Positions 36,938 to 45,426 of a stretch of 64,000 bases of DNA are shown in pieces (positions within the stretch are counted from its first letter, which is position 1; every line of letters begins with the position of its first letter). A program made the translations under genes and the position numbers. Below the pieces are notes generated by a model. That model did not search any database. It was not told the origin of the DNA and worked only from the letters and a program-made list of their open reading frames with translations. The stretch comes from Candidatus Fermentibacterota bacterium (lineage in GTDB: Bacteria; Fermentibacterota; Fermentibacteria; Fermentibacterales; Fermentibacteraceae), in NCBI GenBank assembly GCA_002748705.1, contig PDSZ01000009.1:5370-69369 (forward strand), in the 5' to 3' direction.

Positions 36938-38347
36938 TCAACCTTTGGAAGGCTCTTTTTCCTTCAGCGTTTCCATGAGAGCAAAAAGAAAGGCCCAGAG
37001 ACATGAAAACCTGTAATTAGTTATAAGCGAACTTGATAAGGCAGCAACGGTCAATGCGGTAAATGATGCTGTAAGCCAAAGAGCCAGAAGGATGACGGTT
37101 TTGGAAACAGAAGAGAGAACAAGTCTGAAACTGTCTGCTATTCCCCTTGCGTAAAGGAGAGCGAGAAGTACCATTCCCAATAGTCCTGAGTTCAGAAGAA
37201 TCTGAAAGAAACTGCCGTCCACATATGGTATGGATACAACTGAAAGCAGGTCAGGTCTGAAATACATTATCTCATACCCGTAGCCTGTACCCAAAAGCAT
37301 TGTAAAAGGTGACGACTGGAGAGTTCTCAGTATCTCCCACCAGGAGAGAAATCTGGCCCAGAGGGAAACATCACCGGCAAAACCGCCGTCAGCGGTACCG
37401 CTCCTTGCAGCCACATCAGCTGCAGACAGAAGACCGGCAGCGGAGACAAATGCTATGGAACCTGCGGCGAAGACCGCCACAAGGAGTATTCTGGACACCA
37501 TGGGCGCCAGTCTGCCGCCTCGAAAGCCTGTTCTGCTAAAATCAGCAATGAAAGATATCATAAATCCGGTGGCCACAGCTACCCAAAGCGCTCTGGACTG
37601 CCCGAGAAGAAGAGAGGCGCCCATTATCAGCACCGCTGCAGCTCCAGGGAGCACCGGAACCTTGTTTTCTTTCTTCCACAGGGCAATACCCACAAGAAAG
37701 AGTCCGAGCATTGTCACATTGATTTCTCTGGAGGTTACTCTCAAACCTGTTGTTGCCCTGACATATACCCCTTCTCCACCGACAAAGCCCTTTGCAATAA
37801 CCCAGAGACCGGCAATAAGGGATGCCGCTGCGAAAGCTGCCGTGAGAAGCTTTATGTTTCTTTGTTTTCTCAGTAACCACATGCAGGGAAAGAAAAAGAG
37901 ATAACCTGCCATTGATTTGAGGAAGAGAATTACCGTCTCAGGCTCGTATCCGCCTGCCAGCCCCCTTATAAAGGCAATGACAGAGAGAATCATCAGCAGT
38001 TTAATTACAGCTCCTGAAAAGGTTCGTCGGTAACCGCCTTCTCCGTCTGCCAGTGCAAAGAACCAGAGCATAAACACCCAGAGCATCAGAGCTGTATCAG
38101 GAGTTACTGCCAGGGGTCCTGCATAAACCCTCATTGAAGATAAGAAAACAGTGGTGAATCCCACCTGAACAAGAAAGAGCAGAGCTGTCGTCTCCGCAGC
38201 ATAACCCATTATCATGAATGCAGTTATAAGAAAGGCTGCAATTGCTCCTGCCAGAGGAAGGGTTTCTGTGACTATCCCTGCTGCTGCAATTACAGAAATA
38301 ACAGCAAGCCCTGCAACCGTAAGCCCTGGTTTCTTCTCAGATTTCAA
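36938..38347 (-). CDS. O-antigen ligase-like polytopic membrane protein
   Basis: About 469 residues if started at the TTG at 38347, which overlaps the GAF stop by 11 nt. A longer frame to 38464 lies entirely over the GAF gene and starts with residues unlike a membrane protein. About 11-12 hydrophobic segments are present, with a large loop and the Wzy/WaaL-type RALWVAVATGF motif (about 270 residues in) and GTGYGYEIMYF. Such proteins join or polymerise surface glycans. The exact start is uncertain. Confidence 0.7.
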   Translation of the reverse strand: MKSEKKPGLTVAGLAVISVIAAAGIVTETLPLAGAIAAFLITAFMIMGYAAETTALLFLVQVGFTTVFLSSMRVYAGPLAVTPDTALMLWVFMLWFFALADGEGGYRRTFSGAVIKLLMILSVIAFIRGLAGGYEPETVILFLKSMAGYLFFFPCMWLLRKQRNIKLLTAAFAAASLIAGLWVIAKGFVGGEGVYVRATTGLRVTSREINVTMLGLFLVGIALWKKENKVPVLPGAAAVLIMGASLLLGQSRALWVAVATGFMISFIADFSRTGFRGGRLAPMVSRILLVAVFAAGSIAFVSAAGLLSAADVAARSGTADGGFAGDVSLWARFLSWWEILRTLQSSPFTMLLGTGYGYEIMYFRPDLLSVVSIPYVDGSFFQILLNSGLLGMVLLALLYARGIADSFRLVLSSVSKTVILLALWLTASFTALTVAALSSSLITNYRFSCLWAFLFALMETLKEKEPSKG

Positions 38348-38819
38348 AACCGGCAGCTTCTGCGACTGCACCGGCGCAGACTGAAGCCACCCACTCCAGC
38401 AGTCGGGAATCTTCCCTGGTGAACAGCGCAGGTTCGCGGGAGTCCAGATCAAGCTCTCCCACAAGAAGACCTCCTGCCATCACAGGAGCAACAAACTCGC
38501 TTCGAACACCGGGGCTGCATGACAGGTAATTTGATTCAGCACTCACATCATCAACGACAAACACCTTCAGAGTCTCTGCCGCCTGGCCGCATATTCCCCG
38601 GCCGAAACCTATCCTCACATGCTCAGTAGGCTGACCTGCAAAAGGGCCGAGAACCAGTTCCCTCTCTTTTTGCCTGTCCACGAAATAAAATCCCACCCAG
38701 TCATAACCTTTTCTTAGGTCTCTGAGAAGCTCGCATATCTTCTGAAGGGACTCTTCAGAAGAGAGGCTCACCACCTCAAGCAACTCTGTAATTTCCCTTT
38801 TCAAAAGATCAGCAGTCAT
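38337..38819 (-). CDS. GAF-domain protein related to free methionine-(R)-sulfoxide reductase
   Basis: 160 residues from the ATG at 38819, which has a GGAGGAG ribosome-binding site; a longer frame to 38855 is not needed. The GAF fold shows YDWVGFYFVD, LVLGPFAGQPTEHVRIGFGRGICGQ and LSCSPGVRSEFVAPV. fRMsr enzymes use cysteines in the GVCG and IACD...SEIV segments; both equivalents (GICG and LSCSPGVRSE) are present here. That supports but does not prove a redox role. It lies 48 bp after hisS and overlaps the following membrane protein. Confidence 0.7.
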   Translation of the reverse strand: MTADLLKREITELLEVVSLSSEESLQKICELLRDLRKGYDWVGFYFVDRQKERELVLGPFAGQPTEHVRIGFGRGICGQAAETLKVFVVDDVSAESNYLSCSPGVRSEFVAPVMAGGLLVGELDLDSREPALFTREDSRLLEWVASVCAGAVAEAAGFEI

Positions 38820-38867
38820 TCTTCTCCTCCATGGATTCCAACAGCCTCCCGTCAAAGGAAAACCCTG

Positions 38868-40169
38868 TCAATTGAGCTTTTCCAAAAGAGAATCCACATC
38901 TTCCAGAGCAGATCGGGTCACTGTTCCGTCCCTGAGGAATTTTACTGTGCAGAACCTGCCGGCAACCTCCTCAGGGCCGACGATCACAACAGCAGGAACA
39001 CCGCTGCGCCGGGCTTCGTCAAACTGACGGCCCATCTTTCTGCCTGATACATCCATAATTACCCTGAGACCTTTACTGCGCAGTTCAGCCACAAGGGAAG
39101 CAGCTTCAGGAAGCTCCTGCCGGGAAACAACTGCGACAAAGGCATCTGCCAGTGATGAGTTTCTGACTTTTTCAGGAATAAGATGATAAGTCTCCAGAAA
39201 AAGAGTCATGGTCAGAACACCCATTCCAAAACCCACACCGGATATTTTCTTGTTTCCAAAGAGAGCTGCAAGGTTGTCGTATCTGCCTCCTCCGCAGACA
39301 GCCCTTCTGTTCTCCCCTCCTGTGTCTGTCAGCTCAAAAACAATGCCTGTATAGTAATCAAGCCCCCGAACTATCCCAGGTGAAAAAACACAGCTTCCTG
39401 CTCCTGCTCCGTCAAGGAGTTCCTGAAAACGGCAAACTTCCTGAAAAGGCTCAGAATCTGCCATCAGTGAGACCAGCCACTCATCCTTCACGCTCTCGGT
39501 TGTTACCAGTCTTATGAGCTTCTCAGCCTGTTCCTCATTGCCACAGGTTTCAAGAATGAAGGCTGACCAGGCTTCAGGTTTCATCTTGTCCCTTTTGTCA
39601 ACGGCGCTGAAGAGAGCGGCGGAAACACTCTCATCAAAACCAAGTCTGCCCATTGCATCTGTCATGAACCTTCTGCTTGACCAGCCAATTCTGTAGATGG
39701 ATCTTTTCGCCCCCAAACGATCCATTATGTCCTGAAGTACAAGCATTACTTCCAGCTCCGCGGCAAGCTCAACTGTACCGAGAATATCAAGGTTGAACTG
39801 AAGAAACTCTCTGACTCTGCCTCTCTGGGGCCGTTCATACCTGTAGCAGAGAGGCATTGAGAACCACCTGACAGGAAGTCGCAGTTCACCGCTTCCTGCC
39901 ACCATGCGGGCAAGGGAAGGGGTCATTTCCGGTCTCAGAATGACCTCTCGCCCGCCTCTGTCTGTAAAGGAGTAGCTTTGTCTTCCGATAAGTTCCCTGC
40001 CAGACTTTGCAGCAAAGAGGGCAAGGGGTTCCATAATAGGCCCGTCATATTCCTGAAATCCTGCCCTGTGGGAGCATTCTCTCAGCATGTCAGTTACATA
40101 TTTTTCGATCCTGAACTCTTCAGGATTTCTCTGGCGCATTCCTCCCAGAGGCTTTGTTGACAGAGACAT
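38868..40169 (-). CDS. hisS: Histidyl-tRNA synthetase
   Basis: 433 residues from the ATG at 40169 (GGAG nine bases upstream); a frame extension to 40244 is unlikely because it would cover the promoter. Class II synthetase: motif 2 region MPLCYRYERPQRGRVREFLQ, the histidine-specific GLDYYTGIVFELTD, GGRYDNL, and a C-terminal anticodon-binding domain with AFVAVVSRQE and KMGRQFDEARRSGVPAVVIVG (given here as AFVAVV, KMGRQFDEA and VVIVG). Charges tRNA-His. Own promoter at 40216-40244. Confidence 0.95.
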   Translation of the reverse strand: MSLSTKPLGGMRQRNPEEFRIEKYVTDMLRECSHRAGFQEYDGPIMEPLALFAAKSGRELIGRQSYSFTDRGGREVILRPEMTPSLARMVAGSGELRLPVRWFSMPLCYRYERPQRGRVREFLQFNLDILGTVELAAELEVMLVLQDIMDRLGAKRSIYRIGWSSRRFMTDAMGRLGFDESVSAALFSAVDKRDKMKPEAWSAFILETCGNEEQAEKLIRLVTTESVKDEWLVSLMADSEPFQEVCRFQELLDGAGAGSCVFSPGIVRGLDYYTGIVFELTDTGGENRRAVCGGGRYDNLAALFGNKKISGVGFGMGVLTMTLFLETYHLIPEKVRNSSLADAFVAVVSRQELPEAASLVAELRSKGLRVIMDVSGRKMGRQFDEARRSGVPAVVIVGPEEVAGRFCTVKFLRDGTVTRSALEDVDSLLEKLN

Positions 40170-40215
40170 ACAAGTTTTCTCCGCTTCCGGTGTTTGTTTT
40201 CTGAATGTGGTAATT

Positions 40216-40244
40216 ATTCTAAGTTGCGGTGATAACAGCTGCAA
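40216..40244 (-). promoter_or_regulatory. Promoter for hisS
   Basis: On the minus strand TTGCAG (40239-40244), 17-nt spacer, TAGAAT (40216-40221), about 40 nt before the preferred hisS start at 40169. Confidence 0.55.
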
Positions 40245-40255
40245 CCCCGCCAGGT

Positions 40256-41002
40256 CTACAGGGTGTATTCATCAGACATTTCCCCCTGGTACATAACCCA
40301 GGGCGCCACAGGATAGAGTGAACCGGCTGCTTCCAGCATTTCTGCCAGTGAAGGAACTATTTTCTCTCTAAAAACCTCAAATGGCGCTGCAAATAGCATT
40401 TCATGATTCTGTGTTCCGCCGAATCTTCTGTCGCCAGCGCATGGAAGCCCAATAATAGCTTCACCTGTGTTCATGGCAATAGCCATAGAGGAGCACACCG
40501 CAGCCTCTGCAACTGTATCACCCCTTGTGGCGCATCCATCTCGCCAGCTGTTGGCGTGAACAAGCCTCATTATCTGTGCAGGATTACCATAGACAATAAC
40601 AACATCAGCATTGAAAGGCGCTGAACCAAGAGGAGCAAACTCAATGGCTCTGTACCTGGCTCCTGAATCTCCCAGCTTGAAGGTGTTCCTGAAGAACTCT
40701 CTGCCTGCCTCACTGTCTGCTGTGTACTTGCCCACAGCAGCAGTTCCATCAATGAACCCTGAAGGAGTCTTAACAAGTCCGGTGCAGGCAGCTCCAATGG
40801 CGCATACCATTCTTTCAGGAGCTCCTGATGAATACTTCCCCTGGTGACGGGCTATGGAAATGAGCTGACAGTTGTTCAGCTTGAGGGACAGAGGCTGTTC
40901 CGCAAGGTCGGTGCCATTTTCAGAGAGCCTTACTGCAACAGGATGTGTATCAAGTTTAAGCGCCTTGAAAAGAAGTTCTTCCATCTCATTCCGGTCCATC
41001 AT
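40256..41002 (-). CDS. DUF169-family protein
   Basis: 248 residues, start ATG at 41002 or the next ATG at 40999. It resembles the uncharacterised DUF169 family: KLDTHPVAVRLSE, a conserved cysteine in NNCQLISIARHQGKYS, then GFIDGTAAVGKYT, VVIVYGNPAQIMRLVHA and ATRGDTVAEAAVCSS. The CAIGAACTG and GDRRFGGTQNHEM segments suggest a metal or cofactor site, which is inference. The first 17 nt overlap the 3' end of the GGDEF-STAND gene, so translation is likely coupled to that regulator. Confidence 0.72.
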   Translation of the reverse strand: MMDRNEMEELLFKALKLDTHPVAVRLSENGTDLAEQPLSLKLNNCQLISIARHQGKYSSGAPERMVCAIGAACTGLVKTPSGFIDGTAAVGKYTADSEAGREFFRNTFKLGDSGARYRAIEFAPLGSAPFNADVVIVYGNPAQIMRLVHANSWRDGCATRGDTVAEAAVCSSMAIAMNTGEAIIGLPCAGDRRFGGTQNHEMLFAAPFEVFREKIVPSLAEMLEAAGSLYPVAPWVMYQGEMSDEYTL

Positions 41003-44000
41003 TCAGCTTTCCTTTCCTGTATACAGGACTATTTACCGGTTCAGTCTTTCCGATATACTTCCTGAGAAGATCAGCCAATGCTGTTTCATCAGCAGGTTTC
41101 TCATTCAGATATTCAGAGCCGGAAACAGATTCGGCTCTCTGAAGCAGATCCTTAACGGATTCACTATTTACAGAAACTGCAAATGGACTCTGCATGAGAG
41201 CAAGGGCTGTCTCAGCTGCCCTTTCGGCTCTTCCTGAAAGAAGATCAATTTCTGCAAATGCCATAAGTATTCTGATCATAACAGGTTCTCTTGCTGATTC
41301 AATGGCTGTTTCAGCTGCCCTGTAAATGAATTCTGCAGCTTTTTCGGCATCCTTTTTTCTGATGTGGTAAAATGACAGTCCTGCCAGTGCCATTGCAATA
41401 AGACTGTCATCTCTGAGCATTTCTCCTAACTTCAGAGCCTCTGAATAGTGCAGAAGCACTGCATCTTCAATTCCCTGTTTTTCCTTGAGGAATGCAGTAT
41501 TGAGACTTATCTCTGCCTTACCTCTGGTGCTTCCTGTTCTTCTGTAATACCCTGCTGCGCTGGCAAGATACTCTTCTGCCTGGTTGTAATTACCAAGTTC
41601 TGTCTCAATAACTGCCATCAGGCTCATTGCTTCCGCCGCGCTGTGTAAGAATCCTGCAGACCTTATAGAAGCCAGATAGCTGAGACAATATTCTCTGGCC
41701 TTTACAAAATTACCTTCTGCTCTTGCAAGAAGCCCGCTGTAGAGCCTCAGCTGCCACTCGCCTCTTTTGAAACCAAGAGACCGGCAGCTGGTTCTCAGAG
41801 CTTCAATTTCTGATTTAGCCTGAGTGAACAAACCTTTTTGTATAAGAAGCTTAAGCTGTCCCAGAGCAGCATTGAGAGCTTCCATTTGATATCCCGATTC
41901 CCTGAATATCTCTTCTGATCTGCTAAGATGCTCTTCAGACTTTGAATAATCGCATCTGAACATCATGATATGGCCTGCCATAAGCAGAACAAAACCTCTG
42001 TCCCTATCGGCAAATCTGCTGCCAAGACTCAAAGCTTTATTTATCATCCTGTCTATATCTGCAGCACAGTCTGTTCCTGAAGCCAGAACAGCCTGACTGG
42101 CCAGAATCACTGAATGAAGACCAGGTGGCATTCCATTTCCGGCCCCTTTGAGAGCTTCCTCCATCATACTGTATCCTGTTCTGAATCTGCCCCTTATGCA
42201 GCAATAGATTCTGACAGGTTCAAGCATCTGCCTCAAATACCTGAATCTTCTTTTTTCAACTGCCACTTTCCAGGCAAGACAGATGTCATCAAAAACAGCT
42301 CTTAAATCTTCCATACCTCTGGCTGACTCATGGCCTGAGGCAATCATTTCAGCGCTTGCAGAGGCTCTGGCGGCAAAATGCCTGCAGTGCATCTCTCTTG
42401 CCAGTTCCAATCCCTGAGACTTAATATTCTGTTCCTGAAGGATAAAATCTCTGGTCATTGAAGGAATGTGTATTCCCATATCGTCCCTGGCCAGAAAAGA
42501 CCTGTCAACAAGGAACATCAGGGTTTCCAGGTCTGTATCGGATATTTCGTCTGCTTCCTCAACGCTGAAATGCCCTGCAAAAACAGTAAGCCTTGAAATG
42601 GCATTCTTCTCCCTCTCTCCAAGCTGTTCCCACGACTGCCTGAAAATTCCGGAAAGGCTGTCCTTATCTGAGATGTAACCATCGGTATTAAGAAATGACG
42701 GGTTAGCCTGAATCCTTCTGCATATAGCCGCAGGACTCATTAATCCGGACCATGAAGCGGCGAGTTCAATAAGAAGCGGCGTTCCTCCCAGCAGCAGGCA
42801 TATCTCCTCTACCTGGGAAATCCGCAGTTCCGTAACGCCATGGGTCAAGCCAAGCCTTTCCGCTGCCTGAAGAAAAACTCTTGCCGCATCTGATGGTTCA
42901 GAAGGTGATGGCTTTTCTGTTGAGAGACCGCCAACAGAAACAACTGACTCTTCAGGCAGATCAAGTGGCAATCTTGCTGTGACCATTACGGTTATATTCG
43001 GACATGATGCGAGGAACTGCGAGATAAACTCTGCCTGCAACTTGTTCGCATTTGTAAGAATGAAAAGCATTGCAGAAGTTCCTGTAAAAGATATAATTGT
43101 CTCCTCCGGATTCCTTCCTGAAGGCAGTGAGAGTGCAGATGCTATACTAAACGGCAAAGATGATGGCTCCTGCTGGCAATCCACCAGGCATACACCTGCA
43201 GGAAACGAGAAATCATTTTGGCCTGCTGCCTGTATTGCAAGCCTTCTGCATCCGCTTCCAGGAATACCGCAAAGGGTAATGAGCCTTTTTCCGTTCTCTA
43301 TCAGGGTTCTGATACGATTCAGTTCATCCTCCCTGCCAACGAAAGGAGTCGAAACCACAGGCAGGTTATTTATCTCTGCTGCGCTGTTGAAGGATACCCT
43401 GTTTTCAAGGGCAAATTCCCTGTAATCATCTTCAATATGAAGTCCTGCTGCTGAGACTGTAATGTATCCTCTTCTTTCCAGATGGCTCACTCCCTGGCTG
43501 AAAAGACCTGGAAGTCCTGAAGTCTCCGAATAGAACCACTCAAGGAAAACCTCAGGAGGATTCCACCTGTGAACTGATCTGAACCATGCCCTGCAGTCTT
43601 CCAGCGACACCGCCCCCAGCCTGACCGATACAGATATACCGCCAAACTTTACAGGTGTTGTTACTGCAGGCCTCTCAGTTGATGCGGCAACTGCAAACCA
43701 GCCGTTAAAACTGCTGCTGAAATCTGCCAGCAGATCAAGTGAGGCCGAATCTATCATGTGCATCTCCTTGAGAACCACGGCCATATTAACAGATGATCCC
43801 ACAAAATCCATAAGAGCTTTTTTCAGCAGATCAGGCTCTGACGAACAATCCAGAGTTCCGGAAAGGGCCTTATAGGGTATGGATATTTCTCCGGAACCTT
43901 TCAGCATAAGTATTCTGTAGTTATTAAGGGAAAGGTATGCTGCTGCATCGAGGAATCTCCTCTTTCCTGAACCGTCAGGTCCCAGGACCATAAAGAATCC

Positions 44001-44612
44001 TCTGCCTCGATCAGCAACCTCTCTGGCAAAGGAGATGAATTCCGCAAATTCCTTTTCTCTGCCCAGAAGTCTGGAGGCGCTTCCTCCTGAAGAACTGATG
44101 CCGCTCTCATCATCTTCGCTTACAGTACAGTTGCGGCCTTTTCTCTTGGCAATAAATACACGCCTGTCGGCAGCATCAAAAATCTCTCTGGGGGAATACC
44201 CGTCCAGAGGAAACTGAGAAACCCCTACGCTTAGTGTGACAGAAAGAGGAGGGTCTCCCTTGAAAGGGTAATCGGAACATCTTTTCAGAAGTCTCTCTGT
44301 AAATACCTCAGCTTCCTTTTTATCAGTTCCTGGAAGCAGAGCGACAAACTCATCACCGCCGTACCTGAACAGGAAATTATTCTCCCTTGATACCTCCTTT
44401 ATTCTCTCGCCGAATTCTCTCAGTATCTCATCACCGCGTCTGTGGCCAAAACCGTCATTTACACTTTTGAAGTGGTCTATGTCTATAATTGCAAGAGAAA
44501 ACGGCCGTGAACCATCCACCGCAGATGAAGTAAGTTCTGAAAGCAGCCTGAAAAAGCTGTCACGGCATGAAAGACCTGTAAGGTTATCACGAATGATTTC
44601 GTCGCTAGCCAA
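40986..44612 (-). CDS. GGDEF diguanylate cyclase fused to two STAND/AAA ATPase modules and TPR repeats
   Basis: 1208 residues from a TTG at 44612 (GGGAGG ten bases upstream). Residues about 8-165 form a GGDEF domain: DIDHFKSVNDGFGHRRGDE, the intact active site RYGGDEF (GGDEF 85-89), but RENN where the RxxD inhibitory site would be. Next an AAA_16-like module starts at LLGREKEF (182-189), with P-loop GPDGSGKR (211-218) and KEMHMIDSASLDLL in the Walker B region. A second module starts at FVGREDELNRI (424-434); its P-loop is GIPGSGCRR, with Cys455 in place of the lysine. From about residue 760 to the end there are helical TPR-like repeats (NYNQAEEYLASAAGYYRRTG, REYCLSYLASIRSAGFLHSA). Probably a cytoplasmic signal-transducing hub making c-di-GMP. 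Overlaps DUF169. Confidence 0.85.
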   Translation of the reverse strand: MASDEIIRDNLTGLSCRDSFFRLLSELTSSAVDGSRPFSLAIIDIDHFKSVNDGFGHRRGDEILREFGERIKEVSRENNFLFRYGGDEFVALLPGTDKKEAEVFTERLLKRCSDYPFKGDPPLSVTLSVGVSQFPLDGYSPREIFDAADRRVFIAKRKGRNCTVSEDDESGISSSGGSASRLLGREKEFAEFISFAREVADRGRGFFMVLGPDGSGKRRFLDAAAYLSLNNYRILMLKGSGEISIPYKALSGTLDCSSEPDLLKKALMDFVGSSVNMAVVLKEMHMIDSASLDLLADFSSSFNGWFAVAASTERPAVTTPVKFGGISVSVRLGAVSLEDCRAWFRSVHRWNPPEVFLEWFYSETSGLPGLFSQGVSHLERRGYITVSAAGLHIEDDYREFALENRVSFNSAAEINNLPVVSTPFVGREDELNRIRTLIENGKRLITLCGIPGSGCRRLAIQAAGQNDFSFPAGVCLVDCQQEPSSLPFSIASALSLPSGRNPEETIISFTGTSAMLFILTNANKLQAEFISQFLASCPNITVMVTARLPLDLPEESVVSVGGLSTEKPSPSEPSDAARVFLQAAERLGLTHGVTELRISQVEEICLLLGGTPLLIELAASWSGLMSPAAICRRIQANPSFLNTDGYISDKDSLSGIFRQSWEQLGEREKNAISRLTVFAGHFSVEEADEISDTDLETLMFLVDRSFLARDDMGIHIPSMTRDFILQEQNIKSQGLELAREMHCRHFAARASASAEMIASGHESARGMEDLRAVFDDICLAWKVAVEKRRFRYLRQMLEPVRIYCCIRGRFRTGYSMMEEALKGAGNGMPPGLHSVILASQAVLASGTDCAADIDRMINKALSLGSRFADRDRGFVLLMAGHIMMFRCDYSKSEEHLSRSEEIFRESGYQMEALNAALGQLKLLIQKGLFTQAKSEIEALRTSCRSLGFKRGEWQLRLYSGLLARAEGNFVKAREYCLSYLASIRSAGFLHSAAEAMSLMAVIETELGNYNQAEEYLASAAGYYRRTGSTRGKAEISLNTAFLKEKQGIEDAVLLHYSEALKLGEMLRDDSLIAMALAGLSFYHIRKKDAEKAAEFIYRAAETAIESAREPVMIRILMAFAEIDLLSGRAERAAETALALMQSPFAVSVNSESVKDLLQRAESVSGSEYLNEKPADETALADLLRKYIGKTEPVNSPVYRKGKLNDGPE

Positions 44613-44651
44613 ATTAATGCAGCCTCCCTTACCATAACTCCCCTTGGATTT

Positions 44652-44680
44652 TACATACTAATAAGAGGCCCTATTGTCCA
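44652..44680 (-). promoter_or_regulatory. Possible promoter for the GGDEF-STAND gene
   Basis: On the minus strand TGGACA (44675-44680), 17-nt spacer, TATGTA (44652-44657). The -35 lies inside the last codons of the ABC ATPase gene; the start codon is 40 nt downstream. Confidence 0.35.
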
Positions 44681-45426
44681 TAACATGGCAAATCAGAGAA
44701 TACTCTCTCCACAGAAGCAGGAGCGGTACCAGTAACCGAAAAGAATAGTTCCTGCAGATCACTGCCGGAAAGTTCGCCGGCAGTAAGGGTTATTTTCAGC
44801 TCTCCTCTGTGAATTATTCCGAATCGGCTGCAGTGGGCTGAAGCCACTGCAAGAGTATGGGTTGAGACAAGAACTGAAGCGCCCTGTTTTGCAGCGCCTT
44901 CAACAAGTTTCCAGAAAGTGGCGGATGCAGGAGGATCCAGGCCTACAAGAGGCTCATCAATAACATAAAGGTCAGGTCTTGCGATAAAAGCGCCGGAGAG
45001 TACCACTCTTTGTATCATTCCGTGTGAATAGGAACTGGATCGATTGTCTATCCACCCTTCCATTTCAAACACCTGAATACAGCTCTCTATTCTGGCATTC
45101 AGCACATCTCTCTCCAGACCTCTCATCCGTCCGGAATAGAGAAGATACTCTCTGCCGGAAAGATTGCTGAAAACAGTAGGCTCGTCAGGAACATAGACTA
45201 TTCTTTCTCTGACCTTTTCAACAGGCATACCGTTCAGCAAAGCTTCTCCGCTGTGTGGAATGATGAGACCTGCGATGATTTTCAGAGTTGTGGTTTTACC
45301 GGCTCCGTTGGGCCCCAGAAGTCCGAATATCTCCCCTGACCCGACTGATAAGGATAGAGAGTCCACAGCCTTTCGGCTTCCGTAGCTCCGTGATATTCCC
45401 CTGAGTTCAAGGCCGTCAGAGTTCAT
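44671..45426 (-). CDS. ABC transporter ATP-binding protein (orphan)
   Basis: About 251 residues from the ATG at 45426 (AGG eight bases upstream); a GTG at 45432 is in frame. Walker A GPNGAGKTTTLK, a divergent signature SYSHGMIQR in place of LSGGQ, and Walker B YVIDEPLVGLDP, then the H-loop STHTLAVA. The type is that of ABC-2 exporters (drug, polysaccharide or sodium export). No permease gene is adjacent on either side. The start lies within the last codons of ftsY, so expression follows ftsY. Confidence 0.87.
   Translation of the reverse strand: MNSDGLELRGISRSYGSRKAVDSLSLSVGSGEIFGLLGPNGAGKTTTLKIIAGLIIPHSGEALLNGMPVEKVRERIVYVPDEPTVFSNLSGREYLLYSGRMRGLERDVLNARIESCIQVFEMEGWIDNRSSSYSHGMIQRVVLSGAFIARPDLYVIDEPLVGLDPPASATFWKLVEGAAKQGASVLVSTHTLAVASAHCSRFGIIHRGELKITLTAGELSGSDLQELFFSVTGTAPASVERVFSDLPCYGQ

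Noticed and set aside
36937..36960. CCTTTGGAAGG palindrome at the end of the O-antigen-ligase-like gene as a terminator
   Set aside because: The stem is only 4 bp and lies within the last codons, without a U-tract downstream.
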